Source of the DNA: Candidatus Brocadiia bacterium
GTDB taxonomy: Bacteria > Planctomycetota > PUPC01 > DSUN01
DNA length: 9,465 nt
NCBI GenBank assembly: GCA_016782825.1
Contig: JADHXT010000107.1
Span: forward strand, 1-9,465
Reading direction: 5' to 3'
Shown: piece after piece, positions 1 through 6,894 of the stretch
How positions within the stretch are numbered: position 1 is the stretch's first letter
Layout: every line of letters begins with the position of its first letter
The notes under the pieces: model-generated
The model's input: the letters and a program-made list of their open reading frames with translations, nothing else
Database searches by the model: none
Told to the model about the DNA's origin: nothing
Made by a program: the position numbers and the translations under genes

Positions 1-147
1 ACCGACGGTGCGCTCACCATCGCCGAACGCGAGGGCAACGCCAACGTGCTCGTGCGCAAGGGCACCCGGCTCGGTGCCATCCTTCGTGCGAAAGAGGCCA
101 CGGCCGCCGCTGCGGCGGCGAGAGAGCTTCTGGCCGGCCTCGAGTGA
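1..147 (+). CDS. C-terminal end of an unidentified protein (5' truncated)
   Basis: Frame 1 is open from the first base and ends at TGA 145-147, giving the last 48 residues of a protein whose start lies outside the window. The fragment reads TDGALTIAEREGNANVLVRK and then continues into an alanine-rich helix ending AARELLAGLE. Codons are strongly G/C-ending, like the genes downstream, which supports real coding. A second TGA follows immediately (148-150), out of need but in the same frame. I do not recognise the family: the short beta-like opening followed by a basic stretch and an Ala/Glu helix is not diagnostic. No function is assigned. The gap of 84 nt to the next start, with a TATAAT box in it, suggests that the next gene is transcribed separately. 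Confidence 0.6.
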   Translation, partial: TDGALTIAEREGNANVLVRKGTRLGAILRAKEATAAAAAARELLAGLE

Positions 148-164
148 TGAGCCCGTACCTGCCC

Positions 165-197
165 TTGCAAGAAACACCCCTCCCCAGGTAGTATAAT
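165..197 (+). promoter_or_regulatory. Candidate promoter (perfect -10) for the J-like/barrel gene
   Basis: TATAAT at 192-197 is a perfect sigma70 -10 hexamer and stands out in otherwise GC-rich DNA, inside the only gap before the next gene. The best -35-like hexamer is TTGCAA at 165-170, but the spacer would be 21 bp, longer than the usual 16-18, and no better hexamer sits at normal distance. There is no TG extended -10 (TAG precedes the box). Transcription would begin near 204, leaving a leader of about 28 nt before ATG 232. The -10 call is fairly good; the -35 is weak. Confidence 0.5.
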
Positions 198-231
198 AGG
201 GTGGAAATCCTTTGAGCTTCAACGGTTGCGT

Positions 232-2985
232 ATGCCCGCGGTGAACTACTACGAACTCCTCGGCGTCCCCCCCGATGCCGCCCCCGACCAGATCGAGGCG
301 GCCTTCAAGCAGCGCGCGCGCAAGTACCACCCGACGCTCCATCCCGGCGACCAGGCCGCCGCGCTCGTCTACCACCAGCTCTGCACCGCGTTCCGCGTGC
401 TCAAGAACCCCGCCACGCGCAGCCAGTACGACCTTCAACTCCGCCGCTCCGCTGCTCCCACACCAAGCGCCGCGCCCCGCACGCCGAGCGCCCAGCCTTC
501 GAGGGCCTTCCGGCCGCCATCGAGCCGGTCGCCCGTCCAGAAGGGGCACGTCGCCGACGTCTCCGCCACGACCGCGGCGGCACGCGTGGCGTCCGGTGCC
601 AGCCAGTCGCGGGCGGCACTCCCGCATCGCCGGCGCACGACCGCCCTGATGCGGGCGCGACACGCCATCGAGTTTGCCAAGCGCGTGCTCTGGTGGGGGC
701 TGTCGGCCGCCGTCCACGTGATGCTCATCTGGATCCTGGCGCGCTGGCCCTACGTGGGACAGGCCGTGGAACGGGTGGTGCTGCCCATCGACATCGGCAT
801 CCGCCCCCTCGTGGAGCCGGAGCCGCTCGATATCGGCCACGAGATCATCCCCGAAGAGCCCGAGGACATCGCTGTCGAGGAAGTGCAGCCCGACGCCGTC
901 GAGCCCGACCCCCTGGCCCTGAACGAGGCCGAGCGCGAGGCGGCCCTCGCCGTGGTGGCCGTGGAAGGCGGCCCGTATCGCATGCGCTCGGCGGCAGGAC
1001 GGGCCAAGGCCATGCAGGGAGGCGGCGCCACCAGTGGCTCGGAGAGCGCCGTGAGCGCAGGCCTCCAGTGGCTCAAGGCACACCAACTGTCCACCGGCGC
1101 CTGGAAAGCCGACCGCGAGGAGACCCGCTGGGCCAACGTGGGCCTCACCGGCCTGGCCACCCTCGCCTTCCTCGGCGCCGGCCACACTCACCACAAGGGC
1201 AACTACCGCCGCACCGTGGGCGCGGCCCTCGCCTACCTCAAGAGCCAGCAGGGCACCGACGGCTCCATCTGCTTCCGCCACCAGGAGCGGCGCCCCGGCC
1301 AGATGTATCTCCACGGCATCGCCACCCTCGCTCTGGCTGAGGCCTACGCCATGACCAAGGACCCCTTGCTGCGCGAGGCGACCCAGCGCGCCGTGGACTT
1401 CCTGCTCGAGACGCAGAACTCGACAGGCGGCTGGCGCTACTACGCCACGTCCAGCGACGCCGACAGCTCCATCGCCGGCTGGATCGTCATGGCCCTGCGT
1501 TCGGCCCGTTACGCCGGCCTCGAGGTGCCCGAGAAAGCCTTCGACGGCGCCCGCAAGTTCTTCGCCTCCGTCACCGACAAGGCCAGCGGAGCCACGTCGT
1601 ACATGGTGAACATGCCGCCCAGCTCGCCAGCCCTCATCGCCGTGGGCCTGCTGTGCAACCAGTACCTCGGCATCGACCGCGACGACCCCTACATCGTCCG
1701 CGCCGGCATCCTCATCAACAAGTTCCCCGCCGAATGGATGGACACCAAGAACCCCGTCGACATCGAGAACATGCCGAAGACCCACCCCGCTGCCAACAGC
1801 TACTACTTCTGGTACTACGCCAACCTGGCCCTCCACCAGCGCCGGGGCGAGGCGTGGGAACAGTGGCATCCGCAAGTGCGAAAGACCCTCATCGGAGCCC
1901 AGGTGAAGAAGGGCAGCGAACAGGGAAGCTGGCCGCCCTACTCCCGCTGGGCGCGCGTGGGTGGCCGCGTGTACTCCACCGCCCTCGCCGTGCTCACTCT
2001 CGAGGTCTACTACCGCTACGCGCCGATCTACAGGGAAGTGGTGGACAAGGTGCTCGCCGCCTACGGCCGCGCTCTCACCTCCTACAATGAGTTCTCCACG
2101 CTCGCCCGACGCCGCGACAGCAGGGCCATCGAGCTCCGCGAGGAGGCCATGGCCGACCTCGAGGCCTACCTCCGACTCTCCACGCCCGAGGACGGCAAGC
2201 CCACCCACAAGCGCCGAGCCAAGGCCACACGCCTCCTCATCACCCTCCATCGCCATGCCGAGGACTACCCGAAGACTATCGCCCTCCTCCGCTCCCTGCC
2301 CAAAGCGTTCCCCGAGCTCGTCAAGGAGCCCGCCCACACCCGCACCATTGCCGACCTGTATCTCACCCAGGCCCGCAAGCTGGCCAAGCTGGGCAACACC
2401 ACGGCATCCCAGAAGGCCGAAGCCGAGGCCATGAAGCTCTACTACGAGCTGGTGCATGCCGACCCGCAGAAGAATGCCGCCCTCGAGCTCTGGCTCGCCG
2501 AACGCACCTTCGAGCAGCAGGACTGGGACCGCGCCGTCGACCTCTACAAGCAACGCGCCAAGCGCTACGAGCAGCGCCAGCGCAAGGACGAGCGCAACGC
2601 CCTCGCCCACACCTACCGCCGCATCATCGCCTGCTACGGCAATCTGCGACGCCACCGCCTGGCCGCGCTCTGGCTCGAGCGACTGGAGAAGCTCCTCGGG
2701 CCCACCCTCACCATCCGCCGCGAGCGGGCCGCCCTCGCCGTCCGCCTCGGCCGCTACACCGAGGCCCGCCGCGTCTACGAGTCCATCGTCCCTGCCGTCA
2801 AGCAGTGGAGCCCCGAGTATTGGCAGGCACGGTACGACGTGTTCCGCATGATGATTGAGGAAGGCCGCGGTGCCGACGTGGCGCGCCGCATCGACACCCT
2901 GGCCGCCCGCCGTCCCGACCTCGGCGGCCCCGAATCGCGGCGGCGCCTGCTCGCGCTCCGCCGCCAGGCCGTTCAGCCGCGCTAG
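232..2985 (+). CDS. Membrane-anchored J-like / terpene-cyclase-fold barrel / TPR protein
   Basis: 917 residues from ATG 232; TTG 226 in the same frame is an alternative start, and neither has a strong Shine-Dalgarno. Residues 5-68 look like a J domain (NYYELLGV, then AFKQRARKYHP), but the HPD signature that stimulates Hsp70 ATPase reads H33-P34-T35. A Pro/Ser/Ala-rich linker (about 73-145) leads to one hydrophobic helix at 154-170, and then an acidic, proline-rich stretch (about 184-235) resembling the spacer of TonB-type anchors. Residues about 272-600 show repeated helix pairs with GW and QNSTGGW-type turns, typical of the prenyltransferase/squalene-oxidase repeat alpha/alpha barrel. A motif D409-A-D-S-S413 lies where class II terpene cyclases carry DxDDT, so the last Asp is missing and cyclase activity is doubtful. 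From about 600 to the end are TPR-like helical repeats. Predicted topology is J-like domain in the cytoplasm, barrel and TPRs outside. A scaffold or envelope role is possible; the substrate is unknown. DUF4416 follows after 30 nt. Confidence 0.85.
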   Translation: MPAVNYYELLGVPPDAAPDQIEAAFKQRARKYHPTLHPGDQAAALVYHQLCTAFRVLKNPATRSQYDLQLRRSAAPTPSAAPRTPSAQPSRAFRPPSSRSPVQKGHVADVSATTAAARVASGASQSRAALPHRRRTTALMRARHAIEFAKRVLWWGLSAAVHVMLIWILARWPYVGQAVERVVLPIDIGIRPLVEPEPLDIGHEIIPEEPEDIAVEEVQPDAVEPDPLALNEAEREAALAVVAVEGGPYRMRSAAGRAKAMQGGGATSGSESAVSAGLQWLKAHQLSTGAWKADREETRWANVGLTGLATLAFLGAGHTHHKGNYRRTVGAALAYLKSQQGTDGSICFRHQERRPGQMYLHGIATLALAEAYAMTKDPLLREATQRAVDFLLETQNSTGGWRYYATSSDADSSIAGWIVMALRSARYAGLEVPEKAFDGARKFFASVTDKASGATSYMVNMPPSSPALIAVGLLCNQYLGIDRDDPYIVRAGILINKFPAEWMDTKNPVDIENMPKTHPAANSYYFWYYANLALHQRRGEAWEQWHPQVRKTLIGAQVKKGSEQGSWPPYSRWARVGGRVYSTALAVLTLEVYYRYAPIYREVVDKVLAAYGRALTSYNEFSTLARRRDSRAIELREEAMADLEAYLRLSTPEDGKPTHKRRAKATRLLITLHRHAEDYPKTIALLRSLPKAFPELVKEPAHTRTIADLYLTQARKLAKLGNTTASQKAEAEAMKLYYELVHADPQKNAALELWLAERTFEQQDWDRAVDLYKQRAKRYEQRQRKDERNALAHTYRRIIACYGNLRRHRLAALWLERLEKLLGPTLTIRRERAALAVRLGRYTEARRVYESIVPAVKQWSPEYWQARYDVFRMMIEEGRGADVARRIDTLAARRPDLGGPESRRRLLALRRQAVQPR

Positions 2986-3015
2986 CCCACATGGCCCCTT
3001 CTCCCCGAGGCGCGC

Positions 3016-3591
3016 ATGGGTCAACCCACGTCCCCTCAGCCCGCCAAGCTCCTCTGTGGCATGCTCGCCCAGCGCGAGGAGTGGTTCGCGTCCGCCGAGG
3101 AGAAGCTGGCCGCGGCGTTTGGCCCCATCGACCTCGCCAGCGACCTCATCCCCTTCGACTTTACGGACTACTACACGCCCGCGATGGGCACCGGCCTGCT
3201 CCGCAAGTTCGTCACCTTCGACGCGCTCGTCGCCCCCGACCGTCTGGCCGCCACCAAGCTCGCCACCAATGCCATCGAGGAGGAGCTTGCCGTCCGCCTC
3301 GGAGCCGCCGTGCCGCGCCCCGTGAACCTCGATCCCGGCCTCCTCGATGGCTCCCGCCTCATTCTCGCCACCACCAAAGACAACGCGCACCGCATCTACC
3401 TCCGCGACGGCATCTACGCCGAGATCACCCTCACCTACAGGAAGGGCGCGTGGACGCCTGCCCCGTGGACCTATCGCGACTATCAGAGCAAGGCGTACCA
3501 CCAGTTTCTGACGACGGCCCGCGCCCTGTATCGCGCGCAGGCGAGGAAGATAGGACCCATAGGACCGATACGACAGATAGGGCAGGGCTAA
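3016..3591 (+). CDS. DUF4416 family protein with repeat-derived C-terminal tail
   Basis: 191 residues. The ATG is preceded by GAGG (3007-3010) at 5 nt spacing, 30 nt after the previous stop, so it is probably cotranscribed with the J-like/barrel gene. The sequence fits DUF4416 along its length: KLLCGMLAQREEWF near the N-terminus, FGPIDL and PFDFTDYYTPAMG in the first third, RPVNLDPG in the middle, then TKDNAHRIYLRDGIYAEITL and PWTYRDYQS. The biochemical role of the family is not known to me; it is a compact soluble domain with no signal peptide or membrane segment. The family domain appears complete by about residue 176. The last residues (from I179: IGP-IGP-IRQ-IGQ) are a three-residue repeat encoded by a tandem 9-mer that is the left arm of the inverted repeat at 3549-3652. 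All four Ile codons in this tail are ATA, against none of the seven elsewhere in the gene, so the tail is a late, non-family addition. Confidence 0.88.
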   Translation: MGQPTSPQPAKLLCGMLAQREEWFASAEEKLAAAFGPIDLASDLIPFDFTDYYTPAMGTGLLRKFVTFDALVAPDRLAATKLATNAIEEELAVRLGAAVPRPVNLDPGLLDGSRLILATTKDNAHRIYLRDGIYAEITLTYRKGAWTPAPWTYRDYQSKAYHQFLTTARALYRAQARKIGPIGPIRQIGQG

Positions 3592-3652
3592 GCCCTACGC
3601 TTGAGTCGGCCTCCTCCGTCCTATCTGTCGTGTTTGTCCTATCCGTCCTATC
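3549..3652. repeat. Inverted repeat of 4 + 4 tandem 9-mers
   Basis: The left array (3550-3585) is four 9-mers: ATAGGACCC, ATAGGACCG, ATACGACAG, ATAGGGCAG. The right array (3616-3651) is four 9-mers in inverted orientation: CCGTCCTAT, CTGTCGTGT, TTGTCCTAT, CCGTCCTAT. Folding the arms together gives 29 of 36 Watson-Crick pairs plus three G-U pairs in RNA, and G3549/C3652 adds one outer pair. The odd unit on the left (ATACGAC) lies opposite the odd unit on the right (GTCGTGT), so its pairing is kept. A second short palindrome sits at the apex (3584-3596). The element runs from inside the DUF4416 reading frame across its stop codon to just before the GH13 RBS. It lacks a clean T-tract, so it is not a classical terminator. 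It resembles REP- or MITE-type hairpin elements; the function is unknown. Confidence 0.85.
3584..3596. repeat. Short palindrome centred on the DUF4416 stop codon
   Basis: AGGGCT (3584-3589) and AGCCCT (3591-3596) are perfect inverted copies around A3590, so the TAA stop (3589-3591) lies at the centre. In RNA the realistic form is a 5-bp stem closed by a UAA loop. It sits in the loop region of the larger 9-mer inverted repeat and would form its tip. It may be part of that element or a chance GC-rich palindrome. Confidence 0.5.
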
Positions 3653-3657
3653 CTCTT

Positions 3658-3662
3658 GAGAG
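3658..3662 (+). promoter_or_regulatory. Ribosome binding site fixing the GH13 start
   Basis: GAGAG at 3658-3662 lies 7 nt before ATG 3670 and directly after the inverted repeat. It supports 3670 over the upstream TTG at 3601, whose first codons would be read through the right arm of the repeat (giving a low-complexity SYLSCLSYPSYP segment) ahead of what is clearly a signal peptide. Confidence 0.6.
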
Positions 3663-3669
3663 CCATACC

Positions 3670-6600
3670 ATGCGCCATCTCTCCCGGGCACTGGCCCTGC
3701 TGCTCCTCGTCGGCTCGTGCGCTGCTGCCGGCACGTTCACCTTCGGCAACGGCCCGCTGCGCCTGACCTTTGACGACGGCAGCGGCGCCCTGCTGGGCAT
3801 CGCCTTGCAGGGAGCGCCGCTCGCGAAGGTGCCGCCCGGCCGCTCGCCCTCGACGTTCGGCGTCGGGCCAAAGGGCAAGGTGAAGTGGCTCGAGCAGCTC
3901 GGCCATCCGCGCCAGGTGGTGAAGCGCACGCAGCCCAGCGACCACGTGCTTGAGCTGACCATTCGCATCGGCGACTACGAGCTCATCGAGCGCTACACCC
4001 TCGACGCCGCCCTGCCGCGCCTCGACCGCTCCGCCGCCCTCACCTACCGCGGCAAGGACACGCCGAAGCTCCGCGGCCTGGCCTTCAAGACCACGGGCAT
4101 CATTGCCCCAGGCGATGGCTTCTACCGCTTCCCCGGCAAGTGGCCACCGACCAGCCATCCCTTCGCCGAGATGAAGCCCGGCACCCAGCGCCACGGCCGC
4201 GGGTCAATCAGCCCGCTCCTCGTGCAGATCGCGCCGAAGCGATGCCTGCTCTTCGCCTCGATGGCCACCGACACACCGTCCGTGCAGGTCACGGAAGACA
4301 AGGGCCAATTGGAGGTGGCCCAGGGCATCCAGGCCGCAGGCTACCTGCGCCCCAACGAGCCGCAGCACATCGGCTCCGTAACCATGCAGGTGGTCGAGGC
4401 CAGCTACTGGGACGCGCTGCCAAGGCTGTGGGACTGGATGGACAGCGTGGGCCTCAAAGTGCCCGCCGACCGCCCCGAGTGGGTGCAGGACGCCATCCTC
4501 TACGAGTTCCACCCCGGCGGCACCATCGGCAGCAACTGGACCGACCTCGGTGGCTTCAAGGCCGCTGCCGAGAAGCTGCTGCCCGTGGTCAGGGACCTCG
4601 GCTGCACGGCCATCTGGATTCAGCCCATCGAATACCGCAGCCCCTACTGGCCCCTCGACTACTACCGCTTCATGGACGGCCTCGGCACCGCCGACGAGTA
4701 CAGGGCTCTCGTGAAGGCCGCGCACGACATGGGCTTCAAGGTCATCCAGGACATCGTGCCCCACGGCGGCGCCCCCCAGGCCGTGCACAACCAGAAGCAC
4801 CCGGAGTTCATGCTCCGCCGCGAGGACGGCACCACACTGAGCTACTGGCTCAACGACTTCGCCCGCCCCGACTGGCAGGACACCATCGGAAAGGTCGCCG
4901 CGCACTACGTCCGCGAGTATGGGGTGGACGGCTACCGCATCGACGCCTGCTATGGCAGCAAGGAGCTGAACTGGGACCCGAAGATCCCCTACGCCCGCGC
5001 CAGCCACGCCAAGCTGAAGGGCGGGCTGGAGATGGTGCAGCGCATCCGCGACGAGACGCGCAAGCTCAAGCCGAAGGACGGCGCGGTGCTCGCCGAGGTC
5101 GAGAGCGCCCGACACGCGGCGGTGAGCGACTTCCAGTACGACTTCGGCCTCTGCTACCACGTGCTGCACCAGTGGCGCAAGATGCCCGCCGCCGAGTTCG
5201 TGCCCCTCCTTCAGGACTACCTCGAGGAGCAGAAGTACACCTATCCGCGCGGCACCCTCTTTCTGCGGCACATCGAGAGCCACGACAGCCTGCACTCGCA
5301 GGGCTGGTACGGCGGCGGGGGCATGCGCGCGCTCTACGCCCTCACCGCCTGGATTCGGGGCGTGCCGCTCCTCTACCTTGATCAGGAGATCGGCCACAGC
5401 TTCGCGCTCCGCGAGATCAACCGCATCCGCAGGAAACTGCCCGAACTCTCTCGCGGCGAGGCCTTCTATCGAGCCGTCAAGTGCGACCAGCCCACCGTAT
5501 TCACTTGCCTGCGCAAGCTCGGGGACGAGCAGAGCATCGTGGCCATCAATCTCGGCCGCGAGACGGTCAAGACGGAGCTCGCTTGGCCGGGCGGGAGCGC
5601 CGCGCGGGAGCTTCTGCCGCTTGAGCACACGGTCGTGCCACACATGCCACTCAGTGGCCCTGGCGCCATCCGACGCATCGGCCGTTCAGACTGGGTCGCC
5701 AGTGAGGTCAACGACCCAGGCGCGTTCCCGGGTGCCACTCACTGGTTCGTGGACACCATCGAGGGCCGCTTGGCCGACACGTTCCGCGTCCGTCGCTGCG
5801 CTGCGCCACCACAGAAGGGCTCGTCGATCTACTGGCGTCCCCAGGGTACTAATGTGCTCTGGGCACACGACACACTGCCCCTGCATCCAAGCGTCCAACG
5901 TGTCCTGGCCTCCAGCCTGGACAGGCTGGCGATCACGGAGTTCAAGGGCAGACCACCCGTCGGCCTCCGCCTCGTTGAGCGCCGCAGTAACAAGGAGGGG
6001 CTGTTTCTCACCGGGTACGAGGGAGCGAACCTGATCCACTGGCAAGGAACGTCGTTCCCCGCGTTCGTCATCACGCCCGTGCAAGCGTACGGCGCCATGC
6101 TCCGCGTCGTCGGCCCCGACTACATCGTCACCAACCGCCACTACACCCTCGTGCTGCGCCGCCAGGGCGGGGTGATCCGCGAGCTGATCGCCGGCGACCG
6201 CGTGCTCGTCAACGACCACGATCTCTACGGCGACCAGGCGTACTTCGCACTCCACCGCGACCGCCGCATCGCCGCCAGCAACGACGTGGAAAACGGCATC
6301 CGCATCTGGACGGACAAGGACGGCCTGCATCTCGCCTTCGAGGGACAGCTCCGCGGCTTCAACCGCTTCTCGCTCAAGCGCCCGCCCCTGTGGTTCCGCA
6401 ACGAATATGTGTTCAGCGACAAGCCGAGCTTCCAGCAGCGCTGGGCCTTCCGCACGGAGAAGACTTTCAAGGATCAGATGGCCTTCCTCTCGGCCATCTG
6501 CATGGTGCCCGACGCCACGCACTTCCGTTTCCTGCGCGACGGCAAGCTCATCGCCGACGCGGCCATGGGCGACCCGTCGCAGCGCCACGGCGAGACGAAA

Positions 6601-6810
6601 GGCACGCCGCCACCCACGCGGATCGAGTTCCTCGCGGGCGACCGCCTAGCGTGGGCATTGGCCCTCCGCAAGGTGCCCGCAGGCTACGCCGGCAACGTGT
6701 TTGTCCACGGCCGGCAGTTCTTCATCACCCTACTCGACGGTCGGGCATCGGCGATGGCACAGGGCCGGTGGTACGAGTTCGAGGCCGAGTGGCAGCCGGT
6801 GCCGAAGTAG
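3670..6810 (+). CDS. Exported GH13-family (alpha-amylase superfamily) glycoside hydrolase
   Basis: 1046 residues from ATG 3670. Basic residues followed by ALALLLLVGSC and AAAG make a signal peptide, cleaved by signal peptidase I after AAA (residue 20); VGSC at 14-17 is also a loose lipobox, so a lipoprotein is possible. Residues about 21-265 form a beta-rich N-terminal domain. The TIM barrel (about 273-600) carries the GH13 regions: D361-I-V-P-H365 (region I, with P-H where N-H is usual), G-Y-R423-I-D425 (nucleophile), LAE476 (acid/base) and S-H538-D539 (transition-state Asp). All three catalytic acids are present, so an active alpha-glucan hydrolase or transglycosylase is likely; exact substrate and GH13 subfamily cannot be read here. 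VFTCLRKLGDEQSIVAINLG marks the start of a C-type beta domain. About 400 further residues, mostly beta-rich, match nothing I recognise. Residues about 658-807 have more A/T-ending codons than their flanks. It follows DUF4416 by 78 nt, with the hairpin repeat between. Confidence 0.87.
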   Translation: MRHLSRALALLLLVGSCAAAGTFTFGNGPLRLTFDDGSGALLGIALQGAPLAKVPPGRSPSTFGVGPKGKVKWLEQLGHPRQVVKRTQPSDHVLELTIRIGDYELIERYTLDAALPRLDRSAALTYRGKDTPKLRGLAFKTTGIIAPGDGFYRFPGKWPPTSHPFAEMKPGTQRHGRGSISPLLVQIAPKRCLLFASMATDTPSVQVTEDKGQLEVAQGIQAAGYLRPNEPQHIGSVTMQVVEASYWDALPRLWDWMDSVGLKVPADRPEWVQDAILYEFHPGGTIGSNWTDLGGFKAAAEKLLPVVRDLGCTAIWIQPIEYRSPYWPLDYYRFMDGLGTADEYRALVKAAHDMGFKVIQDIVPHGGAPQAVHNQKHPEFMLRREDGTTLSYWLNDFARPDWQDTIGKVAAHYVREYGVDGYRIDACYGSKELNWDPKIPYARASHAKLKGGLEMVQRIRDETRKLKPKDGAVLAEVESARHAAVSDFQYDFGLCYHVLHQWRKMPAAEFVPLLQDYLEEQKYTYPRGTLFLRHIESHDSLHSQGWYGGGGMRALYALTAWIRGVPLLYLDQEIGHSFALREINRIRRKLPELSRGEAFYRAVKCDQPTVFTCLRKLGDEQSIVAINLGRETVKTELAWPGGSAARELLPLEHTVVPHMPLSGPGAIRRIGRSDWVASEVNDPGAFPGATHWFVDTIEGRLADTFRVRRCAAPPQKGSSIYWRPQGTNVLWAHDTLPLHPSVQRVLASSLDRLAITEFKGRPPVGLRLVERRSNKEGLFLTGYEGANLIHWQGTSFPAFVITPVQAYGAMLRVVGPDYIVTNRHYTLVLRRQGGVIRELIAGDRVLVNDHDLYGDQAYFALHRDRRIAASNDVENGIRIWTDKDGLHLAFEGQLRGFNRFSLKRPPLWFRNEYVFSDKPSFQQRWAFRTEKTFKDQMAFLSAICMVPDATHFRFLRDGKLIADAAMGDPSQRHGETKGTPPPTRIEFLAGDRLAWALALRKVPAGYAGNVFVHGRQFFITLLDGRASAMAQGRWYEFEAEWQPVPK

Positions 6811-6836
6811 CGCCGCCGCAGCGGTCTCGCCTCCTC

Positions 6837-6865
6837 TTGCATTCCCGGCATCGATCCGCTAGAAT
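6837..6865 (+). promoter_or_regulatory. Sigma70-type promoter of the HNH gene
   Basis: TTGCAT (6837-6842) and TAGAAT (6860-6865) are separated by 17 bp, the optimal sigma70 spacing. They lie in the 84-nt gap after the GH13 stop. Transcription would start near 6872, giving a leader of about 23 nt that contains the AGGAG ribosome binding site (6883-6887). The HNH gene is therefore probably expressed independently of the upstream genes. Confidence 0.7.
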
Positions 6866-6894
6866 GCCGATCAGGAAATGACAGGAGAGACAGG

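Noticed and set aside
3549..3652. CRISPR array
   Set aside because: The units are 9 nt, contiguous without spacers and inverted between the two arms, and no cas gene is nearby.
3549..3652. Standard Rho-independent terminator after DUF4416
   Set aside because: The stem is long and imperfect, the left arm lies inside the coding region and no T-run follows; a downstream gene starts 18 nt later. Partial attenuation remains possible.
3601..3669. Upstream TTG start for the GH13 gene
   Set aside because: The extra 23 residues would be translated from the right arm of the inverted repeat and precede a clear signal peptide. ATG 3670 has a well placed GAGAG.
3431..3691. Minus-strand open frame with Thr/Asp/Arg repeats (DRTDRTNTTDRT)
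   Set aside because: The repetitive peptide is produced by reading the 9-mer inverted array on the other strand; there is no RBS or family support.
4204..5643. 479-codon open frame on the minus strand opposite the GH13 barrel
   Set aside because: It covers the conserved GH13 catalytic region on the other strand; the product is Val/Ala/Glu-rich with no recognisable domain. It is a GC-bias shadow.
5686..6588. 300-codon minus-strand open frame in the GH13 3' half
   Set aside because: Same antisense bias effect; the sense frame is continuous through this region with a sensible beta-rich protein.
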